The notes beneath the pieces are model-generated. The model was not told the DNA's origin, searched no databases, and saw nothing but the letters and a program-made list of their open reading frames with translations. 64,000 nt of DNA from Reticulitermes speratus (Eukaryota > Arthropoda > Insecta > Blattodea > Rhinotermitidae), in assembly GCA_021186555.1 (NCBI GenBank), contig JAJKFL010000005.1, positions 22,074,635 to 22,138,634 of the forward strand, in the 5' to 3' direction. Position numbers and translations under genes: made by a program. Position 1 is the stretch's first letter; each line of letters begins with the position of its first letter. Positions 1 to 13,560 of the stretch are shown in pieces.

Positions 1-340
1 ATCCTTTTCAAGAACTTGTGAATACTTGAGTGTTTAACACAAGTGTGTACACTTCCATAGTTCCACTTATCCATTTTATGTCTTAAATTTAACTATGTAA
101 CCTATGAAAAACCACTTTCTATCTCACAGAAGACACACTGCATCTCTTTTTTGCGAAGACAAAACAGTTAATGCTATTTAAGGAAATAATCGCTCTTCAT
201 CCTGAAAATTATTTGAAACGCGGTAAGTGCACTGTGTGAGGAAAATGCGGAACTTTTTACGTCACAGCACTTCGTATACGCAGTAACGTCTGTGGGTTAA
301 GGTTTAATGTATGTATATAATATATATATATAATTTTCGA

Positions 341-590
341 ATGGCTGAACAGCCCCTTGGAGGCCTAGGCCGCCTCATTTTTTCGAGGCTTCACGATCAC
401 ACTTTAGACACACCACACTCGGTAGGACTTCTCTGGACGAGGGATCAGCTCATCGCAGAGACCTGTACCTGACACCACACAACACTCACAAAAGACAGAC
501 ATCCATGCCTTGGGCGGGATTCGAACCCACAATCCCAGTAAGCGAGCGGCCGCAGACCCAAACCTTAGACCGCACGGCCACTGGGATCGG
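341..590 (-). mobile_element. tRNA-derived SINE, family A
   Basis: The copy reads on the - strand from a tRNA-like head (GATCCCAGTGGCCGTGCGGT, A-box region) through a B box (GGGTTCGAATCCC). A body follows with the motifs ATGGATGTCTGTCT and GAGTCCTACCGAGTGTGGTG, and a tail CCTAGGCC...GGGGCTGTTCAGCCAT. The AT-rich run ATATAATATAT occurs just before and just after the element and could be the target-site duplication, though simple sequence makes this weak. A - strand SINE in a + strand gene is antisense to it. Confidence 0.88.
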
Positions 591-2054
591 CATATAATAT
601 ATTATATACATTATATTATTTATATATTGTTAAGCCGGAAGCGTAATAGGTTTCAATTGTCGGGCATTGAACCAAGGATACTGACATGTTGTAACTGTCT
701 ATTGATTCGTTTGGGAATACTGTTTAGCAACAGTGTTATGATTTCTACGAAGTAGGAGCCTTATTCTTAGCGATTAAATGTAGGAACATGCTTTCTCTTC
801 TGTCAGGCGTAAGGATGACACTTCTGGCTGTGTGACGCAGTTGTTAAGCAGAGATGATCGGTAAAACATACCAGAGCGAACATGCAAGGAACGTAGATCT
901 CCCTCAGTTTCCTGAATACTGAACTTATGATCAAAATCAGACGTGTAAATTGTCCCATCTCAGTGTCGCAGAAAATTTCAGTGCTAAAACTGTCGGTTCT
1001 AATCCATCTTATTCGTGCAAATTTGGAGTTGTTAAGCTTTTTTTGCACCAAGCAGCCTACAGCAGTGCCCACATAGTAGGAATGAAGTTCTGATTTTCAT
1101 TCTATCTGTCTACCTATTGTATTTCGAAATTTGATTAAATTTGTTATTCAGCGTTCATATTAAAGGTGTTCGGAAGAATGAAGTTTGGAACATATCAGTT
1201 CCTTACGAAGCATAGACGCCTAGTACTTTACATAGCTGCCAAACCAAGCTTTATAATTCTTCTCGAAAACGAAATGGCTCTAATTTCAATGAATTAGTAC
1301 ATTACATATATCTAATTGAGAAATAATACTTGTTTCGGAAATTGCTATAGCAGGTGTATATTTGCCATTATATCCATGTTACAATAATTTATACAGCTGC
1401 TCTGTAATTAACATTAGAGAAATAAATTTATGTTTGTAACTATCTTTAGAATATTCAGTCCTGAATATTTAAGCAATTTTTGCGTCCGAAACACTATTAG
1501 TCACTGCTGCAATTCCTCCTGTCACAACCCAGCAGGCCACAATGCAGCTCCATTGTTTCACAGCGTCTGGTGCGCTGTCTATGAAACAAGGTATCCGAAC
1601 ACATTAGAATGCTTTATCAAGCGTCGCGCTGAGGAATTTAGTTGTAAAAGGAAACGTAGCACGGAAATGCCGGCGTGTTGTCATTCTTACGTTCCAACAG
1701 GAGACGCTTGAAGGAACGCTGTAAGCTTGTGTTGAGGAAGTGTGTCACAACTTGTCTCTAATACACTGGATCACGCCATTCGAAAGAAAATTTCTTTATA
1801 CGAATGGAATTCCTGTGCTTACTAAATTTAGGTCTAGGGGACATTCGTGACGCTGTTTACCCTACCAGCGGTGAATTTATACCTCGTCACATGTCACAAA
1901 CTAAAATATTTGCCAATCAAGAAAAGTATATTTCTTAGAATCCAGGGCCAAATTCGTCTTCATTCTCCGTCATCCTTGATTACGTTTCTATAAGTAAATG
2001 CTGGAATTTCACCGAATGTAATAATAATCTTCCAATAACTCGCACCGCAGTGAC

Positions 2055-2320
2055 GGGGGTAAGATGTGGCGCGGTTGGATGAGACTAGAAGGCCGCGGAT
2101 TCGATTCCCGGTGGAATCATTGAAATTTTTCATTGACTTAATCTTTCTGGCTGCACTATGGCCCTGGGGTCGACTCGGTCCATAGCAGAAATGGGTACCA
2201 GGAATACTTCCTGGGTGGTAAAGGCGGCCGGTGCGTAGGCCTGACGACCTTGCCACTTTCATGTGCCGATTATCTGGAAATCTGGGAGCATCAACCTCCT
2301 GGAATTGAGGGGCCTGTTCA
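2055..2320 (+). mobile_element. tRNA-derived SINE, family B
   Basis: The head GTGGCGCGGTTGGATGAG and the B box GGATTCGATTCCC precede a body with GCACTATGGCCCTGGGGTCGAC. CCTGGGTGGTAAAGGCGGCC and TCTGGGAGCATCAACCTCCT follow. The same order of motifs recurs at 34951 and 46173. The A-box region is diverged in this copy. Confidence 0.85.
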
Positions 2321-3329
2321 GGCCTGTAATGGGATTGCTTTACCTAAATAATCTTACGATGTTACTCGCAACTAAGTGACTGATGCAGATGAAATGACAG
2401 CCTATTACTTTTTAAATAGCTCAACTGTTTACAAATTTTCGAGGTTCCATCTACTGGACCATACGCGTCTTTTAAGAAACCAATAAACCAAATAAGAATA
2501 TATGATTATATTGGATCATTTGAAAACCAGCTCTTAGGTACTGCAGTCCTTTTCTTTCTTTTGATAATTTTGCATAGATTTTTCTTAATAACAATTCTGC
2601 ATGTTGAGCATTTGATCTGGTGGAATTTAAAATATTTTTATCTGTGGCTTGTTAAAAAATGCGGTAAGTAGCCCAGACTAGCTGTCTGGTGTTACATTAC
2701 GGGATTTTTATCGAGTGATGAATATCGAGTAAGGAAATGTTTGTGGCCTGGACTGAAGTTTTGTTTTTATATCCGTCTGAAGGACCGCGTAAAACCACGG
2801 AACCTCTCAGTCAGGTTAGCTGGTCTCCGTCCAGAAATTTGAATCCGGTACGCAGTGAGTACGAAGTGGATATAAATCTCACACTACTACCATGTTAGTT
2901 ACGCCGTAAAGTTACGACTTCACGTGTAGCTGAATCTGTATTTTATGGCGTACATTATAATTCAGTACTGGCTGCTCTTCCATGGCTCAAATATTTCGGA
3001 AAGATACAAGAAAATAATTCATAACGTGTCTGTAGCAATTATGCATTAATTTGCAACAGCGCCATACGAAAGGGACGCAAACGTAACAATTTTGGCACGT
3101 TCATTCAAATTTACATAATTATTCAGGGAAATATAAGACTTACGGACAATACTTATTGAATTTAGAATGTGGGCTTTATTCTTCTGTACAATTGTTATTA
3201 GGAATATTTTTCATTCCGATATATACCGAGTTACGCCGGATATTTGCACAAGAACGCATGTAGGTTTTCACGTAAAATTCTTAATTACAGTTGCTAATTT
3301 TCTCCACTTCAGGGCGTCCATCCCTGTTT

Positions 3330-3381
3330 GGGGTCCACCCACCTACCTATTCAATCACTATGGGGGTAAAGGGGCCGGGCC
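3330..3381 (+). mobile_element. Possible family D SINE fragment
   Basis: GGGGTCCACCCACCTACC and TGGGGGTAAAGGGGCCGGGC resemble the middle of family D (GGCCCACCTAGCC ... GGGGGTAAAGCGGCCGG). About 50 bp only, so this is tentative. Confidence 0.4.
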
Positions 3382-5259
3382 TTGAAGCTGAGCAATCTTA
3401 TTTCGATCTAATGCTTTAATTACTTACGAATGGTGTTGAAATTCTACTCCCATATGTCTCCACGGAATGTAGAGGGACAACTTCAATTACCAATTATCGG
3501 CTTGGAATTTTAGGACGAGTATGAACGTTCAATCGATAAGGACAACGAAGAAAACTACGCCGCTGACCGTTTGTAAACTCCAGCCTTTCTAGAACCAACT
3601 CGTTATGTTCGTGAAAGGATAGTGCAAACTATCGAGATATCGGAAAGGTAGGTATTGACTGTGATGGAAAGCCGGTATCCAAATCTGCAGCAAGTCACAC
3701 AGAATACGACTCCTTCCTGAAAAAAAAATTTCATTAAATGTCAAATGCATTATCCTTATTACGATGGGCATGTTTATGATTATTGTCTCTGTATTTAATA
3801 ATATTTGCTTATCTGTACATGTTGTGTACTGTCTGATGAGAAATTATACGTTATGAATTAGAAATTCTGTGAAAGACATCGCTGCGGATATTTTCCAATC
3901 ATTTCTCTTCAGAGGCGCAAACATGCAAATAGGCGGTGTCCTGATCAAGAACCGACTTCTAGAACTCCCGTAGGAGGAGCTGAAAGCTCACTGTGCAATT
4001 TTGACGTTGGTATTATAATGATGATATTGGTACCGACGGTGGAGGGTTACGGTTCAAACCCTGTTCAGAACTCGGATGTTAATGTGCTACATATATCATC
4101 AACTTTACATAACACTAAGCTGTGTTTCCTGAGCAACACGACACATGCACTAAATTATCGACTTTGTGATTCAGTTACAGTGGATGCAAATTCTGCTGTC
4201 TCTGTCAGTACAGTGATATGCATAACACAGCCAACATACAAGTAAAGAATGTAGAGTTCATGTATAAACTCTTTGAATACTCGAAAGCTATGCTTTAAAC
4301 CGATGATGTATTTATGTTTTTTTGTACAATTCTCGGAACAAAAGCGACTGTTACTCCGAAAAGTTCTAACTGATTGATATTTGTCATGGAGAAAAACTTT
4401 ATTTCCCATATGGTAGGAAATTAATTCTTTACCTTTATTCAGAAGAATTTCCGTATAGTATGTAGACTAAATCGAAAACCCGAATAAACTATTGTTATAA
4501 GATAGAAGGAATTGTCAATAAATGATATTTAATACCTTGTAATTGGATGTGCAGCAAACCTTTGGTTTTCTAAGAATCTCTCAAAGTTGTATTCTAAATG
4601 TCAGGAATTTTCCGAGTTGAAGTTCGTTAGATGAAAATCATCTAGTTTGAGATGAACGATTTTTACCGTCTAACCGTTAATATCACTTCTCCAAAGAAAG
4701 AGTCTTCAACGAACCTACGTACAACGACTTAATAACTTGACAGAATTCGTCCCATTGTGTCTTCAGAAAGTAATCAAAATGATATTACCTAGTCAGACTA
4801 ACACAAATACATAAACACATATACGTAAAACAAGTCCATACATTTTTTAAATAAGTCACCTGCACGTGTAGGGACTATCGATAAATTTACCGTTCTTGAA
4901 GGCCAGGCTGATAGCTGTACAATTAAGTCGGTGTTGGTAAGGAAGGACTACGATCGGCCAACTCGTTCAAGGTTTCCCGTAGTTTTCCTCGGTCCGAGAA
5001 CAAATGCTGAATTGCTATACAAATTTTACTTTGCAATGCATGTTTCTTACGAAGCCTTACCAATATTAACATCAAATTCCCCCCTCCCTCCCCTTAAGTG
5101 CAGCAAAATTCCGCCGTAATCTGGCCTTCTAAATTAAAGTACCAAAAGTCAGCCCGAACACAACTTCTCAACTTTCTTCCTCTGCTGCATGCTCAAACAG
5201 TCACTTCCCAACGTTATATCATTTTACTTTTGTGTTCACCGTGCATCTTAGTATTAATA

Positions 5260-5520
5260 TTCATTCATTCAACCAACGAATGCACTATTATAAATAAATT
5301 TTTTCACTATACCTACATATATTTCGGCCTTAATTTAACCATCATCAGGGGTAACTTGCTATATATACTTCACTTAACACCGTCAAATTTGGCACTGTCA
5401 TTCAACCATCACTTTGTCAGCGTTACCACTTTACACTGGAAGTAACAAGCACTGCACTTTCTGTAGGGTATATTGAAAAAATTTATTTAATATAGTGCAT
5501 TCGTTGGTTGAATGAGTGAA
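5260..5520. mobile_element. 261-bp DNA element with long terminal inverted repeats (MITE)
   Basis: Inverted repeats of at least 49 bp (5265-5313 and 5467-5515) match at about 46 positions. They begin TTCATTCAACCAACGAATGC and run to TTTTTTCACTATACC. A TA dinucleotide lies on each side (5258-5259 and 5521-5522), consistent with a TA target duplication of Tc1/mariner-type transposition. The interior has no coding capacity. A TTTCGGCCTTAATTTAACCATCATCAG block follows the left arm; its parts are AT-rich and unplaced. Confidence 0.82.
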
Positions 5521-5799
5521 TACTAGTTATATCATTTATCCGAACCACTTTGTAGGAAGGACGAGAGGCACTGCCTGGGGACCTTCAGAGCAGTAGTTTT
5601 CTGTTGTAATAAATTTAGAGTCTCTCACTACAAGCCAAATCGTTTTTCCTTTCTTCTTTTTCTTTATTATTCTTCAGGCTTCAAAGGGCTATACATGTTA
5701 AGACCCTATTTAAGTGCACTTTGTAATCATATTACTATTACCTCTGACTTCTGGAACTGTAGTTGCGATTATTAGCTTACTCGAAAATTAGGAATTTCG

Positions 5800-5992
5800 A
5801 AATTATACTCCCGAAATGAAGAACAGATTAAGCGTGTATACATTTCAGTCAGAAAGCCTGAAGGAAGCCCGTAAGTGTAGATGGAAGAATTACTTAAATT
5901 GGATGCTAAAGAATAAAGTGGAATGATGTGGTCTGGAAACATCGAGCTCAGGATGAGGACAAATGACAGACTCGTAAACATTGTAATGAACA
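5800..5992 (+). pseudogene. RTE-type LINE, 3' fragment
   Basis: VRKPEGSP at about 5850 corresponds to the VGKPEGKRP block near the C-terminus of RTE proteins. Downstream, TNDRLVNIVMN corresponds to the DRWRALVNTVMN block. Stops and frameshifts lie between. Heavily decayed. Confidence 0.65.
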
Positions 5993-6280
5993 TATTTATT
6001 GTTTAACTATCGTAATACACAATATCAGGTAACAAGTACCTAACAGTTTATGTTACACCTCAACTCTGACTTGTATCGGTTCCTTTAGAACGATCATCAA
6101 GCAGTCAAACATAACATAGGGGGTGGTGTACGTAAAATGTACATTTAGTCATCTGAGTAATGTGCATCGTACATAGCAGAGTGTTACGAGGTGTCAAGTT
6201 GTCCACTCAGTGTTGGTTAATTTCAGAGTTTAGATTATGTGTGTATGATATGTAGTTGGAATATACTTTGTCTTGCCGTT

Positions 6281-6531
6281 CCCAGTGGTCGCGCGGACTA
6301 AGGCGTGGGTCTTCGGCCGCTCACGTGCTGGGATTGCTGGTTCGAATCCCGCCGGGGTTATGGATGTTTGTCTCCTGTGAGTGTTGTGTGTTATCAGGTA
6401 GAGGTCTCTGCGACGGGCCGATCACTCGTCTAGAGGAATCCTACCGAGTGCGTGGTGTGTCTAAGTATGATCTCGAAACCTAAACAATGAGGAGGCCTAG
6501 GCCCACTAGGGCTGTCGATCCATGAGAAAAA
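6281..6531 (+). mobile_element. tRNA-derived SINE, family A
   Basis: This copy is full length, from CCCAGTGGTCGCGCGG through the B box GGTTCGAATCCC to GGGCTGTCGATCCATGAG and an A-rich end. The internal body (GTCAGGTAGAGGTCTCTGCG, CCTACCGAGTG) matches the other family A copies. No clear target-site duplication is visible, which suggests an older insertion. Confidence 0.88.
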
Positions 6532-7537
6532 AGTAGTCTTATGTGCTTAATATATCCAATCGAACTTTATAACATATTAAAATCAAAGTAATTAATATTT
6601 AAATTATTTAAATACGTATAACTTTTACAGTAAAATTTATACTTTGTAAATTTTTGCATTCGAAGTTCTATTGTGGTTAATGTTGTTGATTCAGTCGCGG
6701 TAGAGTAGACATAGGTGCCAAATCCTGTAGAATGCAACATTATAAGAGGTAATGAAAGTTCGGTTTCCATAACAGGCACGGAACTTATTGAGTGGCTGAG
6801 CGACTACTAGCTTCTCAACAAGAACTCTGCCCCTGTTGTGTTAGTTAAATTCAGGGAATGCTTGTTGCCATTCTGTGCACAACATTTCTTCTTCCCGTGC
6901 CCTCTTCCGAAAGATAATGATTAAATTCTACACAACTGATATTTTAGCTATTAGCGTATTTTCTTCTTCCGTCAAAGAAGTAAACTTAATACGACCCGCT
7001 GGTTTGTAATTGTCATATTTGTTACAGGTATGAAATAAGAGCTAACACTCGTTTTTATAAGTCAAGTACTTCTAACTAACCGTATATATAATGCTTCCAA
7101 GGCTAATTAAATAGAGGGAGAGAGACGTATGATGTAGCAGAAGGCTAGACGACAGGGAAAACGAGAGACGTGAGAGACCCACTTGTCATGCCGATAGTTG
7201 TAGCAGGAAATTGAAGGCGTTAAAATGGTGAAATTTGATGTTCTTCAAGTCAAGGGGGTTAATTGTGATGAATTTTCAAATCGTAAGAGGGGGGGGGAGC
7301 GAGAGAATCATGTACAAGCACCTTGATTCTTGAGAAACATATCAAAATTTACTGGATGACATTTTCCAAACCTTTACCAAACTTTTGCGCTAGTACTTTG
7401 TCAACGTCTTAAAATACACACTTCGTAACATGCAATTCGTATTGTATTTCTCATACTGTGTCTCACACTGTCCCAGTCTTGGCCCGTTGTCCTGGCAGTC
7501 GCCGGGGCAATTGTTGAAGTTTCTAGCTTACAAATAA

Positions 7538-7646
7538 TTAGACACACAAACCCGACATGACTCCTCTGAAGGACTGATCAGCCCGTTTCAAGCAGAAATC
7601 AAGCGTCTGCGGAACTACGCCTTAGACTGCCTGGCCACTGGGATCT
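7538..7646 (-). mobile_element. Family A SINE, internally deleted and diverged
   Basis: The - strand carries the head CAGTGGCCAGGCAGTCTAAGGCG. A middle part related to GGGCTGATCAGTCC...GAGGAGTC follows, but the B-box part and half of the body are missing. It is recognisable only by comparison with the intact copies in this window. Confidence 0.6.
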
Positions 7647-8229
7647 GTCAGTGTTTAATTACATAAAATATATTAATATTCTAAGACATGTATAAAAACG
7701 TAACAATAAGACGCCTTCAGTTCTTTGCGTGCTGATTGGTTCACTAATCTAATTCTAAATATCTGTTTTGAATAGCAATAATCTCCCAACTAGTTTACAT
7801 TCTCCTTCACACTTTTCCTTCTGTGTTCTGTACCAGCATTCACAGAAGGCAAACAGCGCATCAGAACGAAGGCCGTTTGCTAGTTCATATTATACAGCTA
7901 ATTAGAAAATAATGACCATAAATTCGTTGCGTAAGTTTGTTGTTTTTCGTAAAACTGACAGCAGATCAGCCTGTGTGTTTGCATTTTTCACCATTATTAC
8001 CCACGATGCTACTTGATATGTGTGGCGCCATAATGTATTTATATTGTCGGCTGCTTCTACTCTCTCTCCTGAAGTCCCGTCATTCTTGCAATCTTCTGTA
8101 AACAGCACGATCTTCTGGAACAATATATTTGACACAAAAATCTGTTGTGATTTCCTCAACAAATATTTTTCTGAAGCTGCATAAATTCCGGGAAGAATTC
8201 AGCTAAATATTGTCCTAAATTTATACATT

Positions 8230-8420
8230 GTGTCCTCATTTTTGTCTGTTTCAAGCCCAAGTTGAATTTGGTTGACCGGTTTCAGTGAGAACTCCAAGCA
8301 TAAAATTTGGCGAAAATCTGACCAGTGGGTGTGGAGTTGCTTTATGCAGAGAGACGGGCGGACATACATGACGAAACGAATGTTCGTGTTTTGCATTTTT
8401 TAGAAACGCGCCTAAAAATT
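8230..8420 (-). repeat. Family F repeat, 5' partial copy, diverged
   Basis: Reading the - strand: GAATTTTTAGGCGCGTTTC, GTCATGTATGTCCGCCCGTC, ACTCCACACCCACTGGTCAG. These blocks correspond to the first 190 bp of the copies at 39864 and 27848. Confidence 0.6.
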
Positions 8421-10357
8421 CTTCAAAGATCAAATTGGTTGCTTTTGGAAGCCGTTAAGTGTTATTACTTGAAATATCTCCTTTGCAGGATAGTATTTTC
8501 GCGCTACTGCCTTGTAAAATGTTTCTTTCAGTTACAAAGAGGCAGAAATCTGGATTATTGACCGTAGAAATGAAATGATTAAGATTGACGTCACAGCGAA
8601 CTTAGAAGTTAAACGGTCGTTGCATATGCGTATAATTACGTAGAATAATACCGATAATATAAGTGGTATCATGCACACAGAGAGTGCACATTGGTGGATT
8701 GGTGGATACGTTAAGATGATGATGATGGTGATTGGAGAAAAAATAAGGCAAGAAGTGCAGTACATCAATAACGAGGAGACTGAGAAAATCCAGAGGAATA
8801 AGAAGAAAGGCAAGAGAAAGGATTGAGGAGAAAGGAGAAGAAAATTCAGTAGGTGGAGGAGTACGTTAAGAGGACAGTAGACAAAACTCCTATGTAGACA
8901 CCAAGGCCATCGGATAGGTATTAGCTATTCTGTGTGCTCTTTACAGTAGTTACCATTCAGTTCGTAAGCAGATGTTTCTGATTTCACCTTTTCAACAGTT
9001 CATACAATCAGCTACCAATATTCTCATTACCTCCGGTAACTTTCTTGGTCTGAAACGTGAATTTTCCCCTGACGTCCCTAACGCCTAGTCTCAGTTGTTG
9101 TAGGTTGAAGTGGCTGTTGACCAATAAGAATCGCGAGTTATTCGCTCTTTCTGATAATGAAGATCCTTTCCAATGTACTGGCTGGACGTTCATAGTGGAA
9201 GCAATAGGCTAATACCTCTTGACATGTATTGACCAATCTCCGGGTACATCGCATCTCCGCAGTGTACATGGACAGCCAGGTTGGTCCCCTTTCCCCAGGT
9301 GATCACTTGTGAAGGAGAGTTCCTGCTCGGAACCAAGCTGACATAACATAACGTGTCTGGAATGTATAAAGGGACTGCAGAAAAAAGTAAATTACCCCGT
9401 AAAGTGTGATATTCATGTACGTAAAATTTAAAAATCTGGTTCCTTCTACGTAGAAAATACACTTGCTTTACCCTTAATGTTATAATGTAAACAATAGAAT
9501 ATGTACTATCAAATAAGTGTATTTTGTTGGACTTTAATAATCAGTAACACTGCTCATACCTTGAATAAATCAACCAACAAGGTACACAATATAGCGAAAC
9601 TCCCTAATGGTGTATATTATACCAAATATTATACCAAACACCTACATGTTTCGGTTCATAAGGAACCATTTTCGCAGAGTCATACAAATCATAAAAATCA
9701 CGAAAGATACGTACGTGGATTACATACGTACATATACGTATACAGTCATGTGGAACAGAGTGACGAGTTATACAGCAAGTGTGGGTACAACAGATGTCAA
9801 CTACGCAGTTAATACTGTCCAAGGTTCAATATTAAAATACGTACCTGCAGGCTCATTAACTTCGACCAAGCCGACTGTGGGTTGTTAGATTATATAACCC
9901 GCAGTGGACTTATGCGTTACGCGTTTTGCATAGTGGCCATGAGTATATTATGATGACGTCATGGAGTTGGATGCATCTACTCAAAAGTCTGGGGGATTAA
10001 TTGTCTAAAAAATTTCTGGATACGGTTATATAAATGTAATGGTGACTTAACTAATGACCAAATAATGTGGGATCATAACCCCTTCCTCGATGTCATGCAT
10101 AAGATCCAGTAGCAGCGCGCATGCCTTTCAATAGGTGGACCCTGGTCCCTCTGTTACACGTGGCTTCGGTTTCAGTACTGCGACTGTGCTCCACCTGTTC
10201 GACTCTTCAATCTTTACTACCTTCTCCTCATCTTTGTAGAGGTACGCCACGTTTCTTTTCAATCACAGGATTCCTATCGGATTTAGCATATTTATTTTAA
10301 CTTTTGTTTAAGATATTGTATCTATCCATACCTTATTTACAGGGCTATAAGTTGATT

Positions 10358-10409
10358 TGTTACCGCTGTTTCGGGGCAGCTTATCGCTCCCATCTTCAAG
10401 GGTCAAAAT
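10358..10409 (+). mobile_element. Foldback element, single-arm fragment
   Basis: GTTACCGCTGTTTCGGGGCAGCTTATCG followed by CCCATCTTCAAGGGTCAAA matches the inner left arm of the foldback at 36450 in about 43 of 52 positions. Parts quoted here: TTTCGGGGCAGCTTATCG. No opposite arm follows. Confidence 0.65.
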
Positions 10410-11880
10410 ATCTCTATTCCAATTTTAATGTGACGAAAAAATGCGGACATACCGAGTGCGTGACGCACACCAAAATATTAAAAGCCGGTAGTTTATAGCT
10501 CAAGTAATTATGAATAAATACCTTTTGAAACAAGGATTTTTTTCTGAACCACAGTCCTCTAGACATGACAAAAAGTATTACATTTCTTCTTGTGCTTTCT
10601 TTTCCAAATGACCTCTTTTTCCTTTTTATTCCCTTCTCATTTTTAATAATCTTTTTCCTTTATTCTCAATGTATTTCTTTTTCTCCTTTCTCGCCACCTG
10701 TTCTCTTAATAATCTTTATTCTGCTTACCTTCCTCCAGTTTCTTTGTCGCCTTTTCTCCGGGTTCAGAAACGAGAATTTCTTTTCGCGATAACCCTGTAA
10801 ACTTGTATTCTGGGGGTACTGTATCAAAATTCGAATGGGTTATTACCTGTCTTAAGTTAACTCACTCTCAGGGCGAAAGCCTAAATGGGCATACCTTGGA
10901 ATGGTCTACGACCCTCTGTTTCTAAATTTGTGTTTATACCCAATTCATAATTACCTCCCCATTACATTAGGTGCTTCGTAACCTCTACACCTGACAAATC
11001 TTCTTATACATTCTAATTTTTAAAATAAGAATTACGAACAATAAAACCACGGAAAAAATTAATGTACAGAGCGGGATTCAAACACTCGGTTCCATTATTC
11101 GAGTGCCTGAAAAGTTTATGCTTCTTCAATGACACAGCCGTTGATACCACTGCTACATAAAATTACCCATTCCGTAAGTTATCTGTAGAACACTGCATTT
11201 AAAGCAGTGTAACATTCTGTTAAACCAACTCCCTTTATCTATTGCCGACTTGTTTGTTACATCAAATATTGTTGACTGTGAAAGCTTTAGTGTGACGACC
11301 ATTCACCTCGCTGCATGACAAACAAACAGACCGACAATCACATAGTAACAAGCAAGGTAGGAAAACAAAATACTGGTGTGGCTGGATACAGACCTTGACT
11401 ATTTCCTGTCTAATTATTATTTCACTGAAATATATATGCTGCAACAAATACTACTATCTTGTTGCAACTTCTGGAATAATCTGCCTGTACGAATTAACTT
11501 AAAAAGGCAATCAATTTCTTTTCCCTGTGGTCGGTTTGTGTATATATATTTATTTATTTGCAGTCGGTAGAAAGGTTAGTATTTATTTCTATATGGTGTC
11601 CGATTTTTCCAATGAAGAATTTCGCTTAATCAGGGCTTAAAAGTTATGATGAGCCCAATTCGATGGGTAAAATTTTGTTACTACCCTAAGCACATAGAAG
11701 GGGCTTGGGCTTATTTGTAAATGTATGTAAGAGTTAATTATATATATCAAACCAGCTACAGCTGTACTAATACCAGGGAGTTGTAAAGTAATCTGTGTCT
11801 TTCACACTGTTCTGGGATTTAGTATAAAATTGCTGCTGTGTCACTTTCTACTAACGCACTGAATTTGTACCGAGGTTACC

Positions 11881-12182
11881 TATGGTGTGGGAGGTAAAGG
11901 TACAGTTGTCCCTGTGCACGCCATGAAGGCACTTAAGAGGAGTGGATTATAGCTCCAATCATCCATAACCTCTGTTCCAGTTGGAGGTGAGTGTTCAGCT
12001 TCACGTCCCGGTCGCTTTATTCCTAGAGAAATAAGCCTCGCTACCCATCGACTAGGACGCTCTTTGGGCTGCAGAGCCGGTCTGGACATTTTGGAGAAAA
12101 GAGAAATCTCTTACCCTTTCCGGGAATCGAATCTCGAATCATTTAGCCAATAGCCTAGTCAGTATTTCGCTATTCCGGCTGA
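11881..12182 (-). mobile_element. tRNA-derived SINE, family D, diverged
   Basis: On the - strand a tRNA-like head (GCCGGAATAGCGAAATACTG) and a diverged B box (GATTCGAGATTCGATTCCCGG region) are followed by CAGACCGGCTCTGCAGCCC. The tail contains CATGGCGTGCACAGGG and a simple CTTTACC end. This layout matches the copy at 52026-52299. Heavy divergence suggests an old insertion. Confidence 0.75.
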
Positions 12183-13460
12183 GAAACTTCTTAATGACTT
12201 TAAAATCCTTTGGTAATGAGGAAAATATAAATATTTTTATGCAGCGACTATGAAGATTCTGTCACGTCACCTGTCGCCATAAAATCATCTGCAATTGTAC
12301 GATGCCCAAACTTAATGCACCAACTCCATGAAGCAGGATTATTTTTGAAGAGTTGATAGTCGCTCTTTTGATCGAGATATCCCTTGTCCTTTTATGCAGC
12401 CCACGAGTTTATTACCTTGTTCACAAAACCTGGCACAGTGTTCTATCCTGAGCCACACTGAATCCTAACCGAGCTTTCACAAACATGCTCTTGCATATGT
12501 GTTTGACGCTTCATTAGTTGCGTAGATTATGCAAAGTTGAATGGTAAGATAAGACTTGAGGTTCTCGTGGCTGTGCAGTTTGAAATTAAAGTCTTCACAA
12601 TTTCGTTCTTCTGCAGTGTCATTACCGAATTTGAGGTGCATTCTAATGGCATAATACCCATGCAAAAGTTCGCGAGAATTGGTCAAATTTAATAAAGGGG
12701 GGAGGGCATGTAGACAACGGTTATTTTATGAACATAGTTTTCAAATCTGATTAAGAAAAATGGTTTGAAATATGTATCAGTATATTCCATTAACAACTGA
12801 CGTAAAAACAGGGCAGTAAGTGGAGAAAAATAAGTAATTTAATCTTTACATAACAACAGCGTTACATAAATGCAGTATTTGTAATTATTGATTACCACAA
12901 GATGATGCAGGCAGAATAGAGTCCATTTCAGAATTATGGCGACACAAAGCAGTACCAGTATTGAGGTGAGGTGGCACATCAGGCCTGACGTAAATGGAAA
13001 TCTATTTTGAAAGTGGTCGCGTGCTGGCGAACAAAGTAATTACCGCTCAAATTGTTAGAGACAGAGGAGCCGTTCAAACTGACACGTAGCTTGAGACGGA
13101 ACGTAACTACGACAACGTTAATTAAAACGCAAATCAGTACACTTATTAAAGGGCAACTGATTTTCTCTTGAATGACTTGTTTATGCCTGTTATGTCTGAA
13201 TGAGTGTAATTTCTGTTTAATTACGTGTAATCTAACAACTTACACTCGCAAGCACAATCATGAAATATATCAAGAGCCTTTGTATGTAGTTTAGCTTACA
13301 CGAACCTTTAAATTATAATCTATTATTCCAGTAACCCTTCATTTCTTCTAGTATGTGGTCTACTGTGCCCCAAAAATGACGTGGGGTGTTTGGTGTGAAG
13401 GCATAGTGTTGTGTTAAGGCCAAGACTTTTGAGATGCAATGTCGAACAGTCCTGTTAACG

Positions 13461-13560
13461 TGTTCCTCCGACACGTAGGTAAATATCTACCAGACTACAC
13501 GGCGTCACATCCAAGAGGGTCGTAATTTTAATGTGCAATGCCGTGGAAAACCGTTATCTT
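13461..13560 (+). repeat. Short dispersed repeat of unknown class (family G)
   Basis: CTACACGGCGTCACATCCAAG and then CCGTGGAAAACCGTTATC resemble TATACGGCGTCACGTGCAAG ... GTGATAACCGCAAAT at 18777-18843. They also resemble a weaker block at 55115-55190. No boxes or ends recognised. Confidence 0.4.

Noticed and set aside
2760-2930. Possible tRNA-like repeat (AATCCGGTACGCAGTGAGTACG followed by ACTACCATGTTAGTTACGCC)
   Set aside because: Reminiscent of insect repeats, but there is no second copy in the window and no clear A/B boxes.
9501-9888. Overlapping open frames of 70-100 codons on both strands
   Set aside because: AT-rich sequence with Tyr- and Thr-rich peptides and no family features; the overlap on both strands argues for chance.
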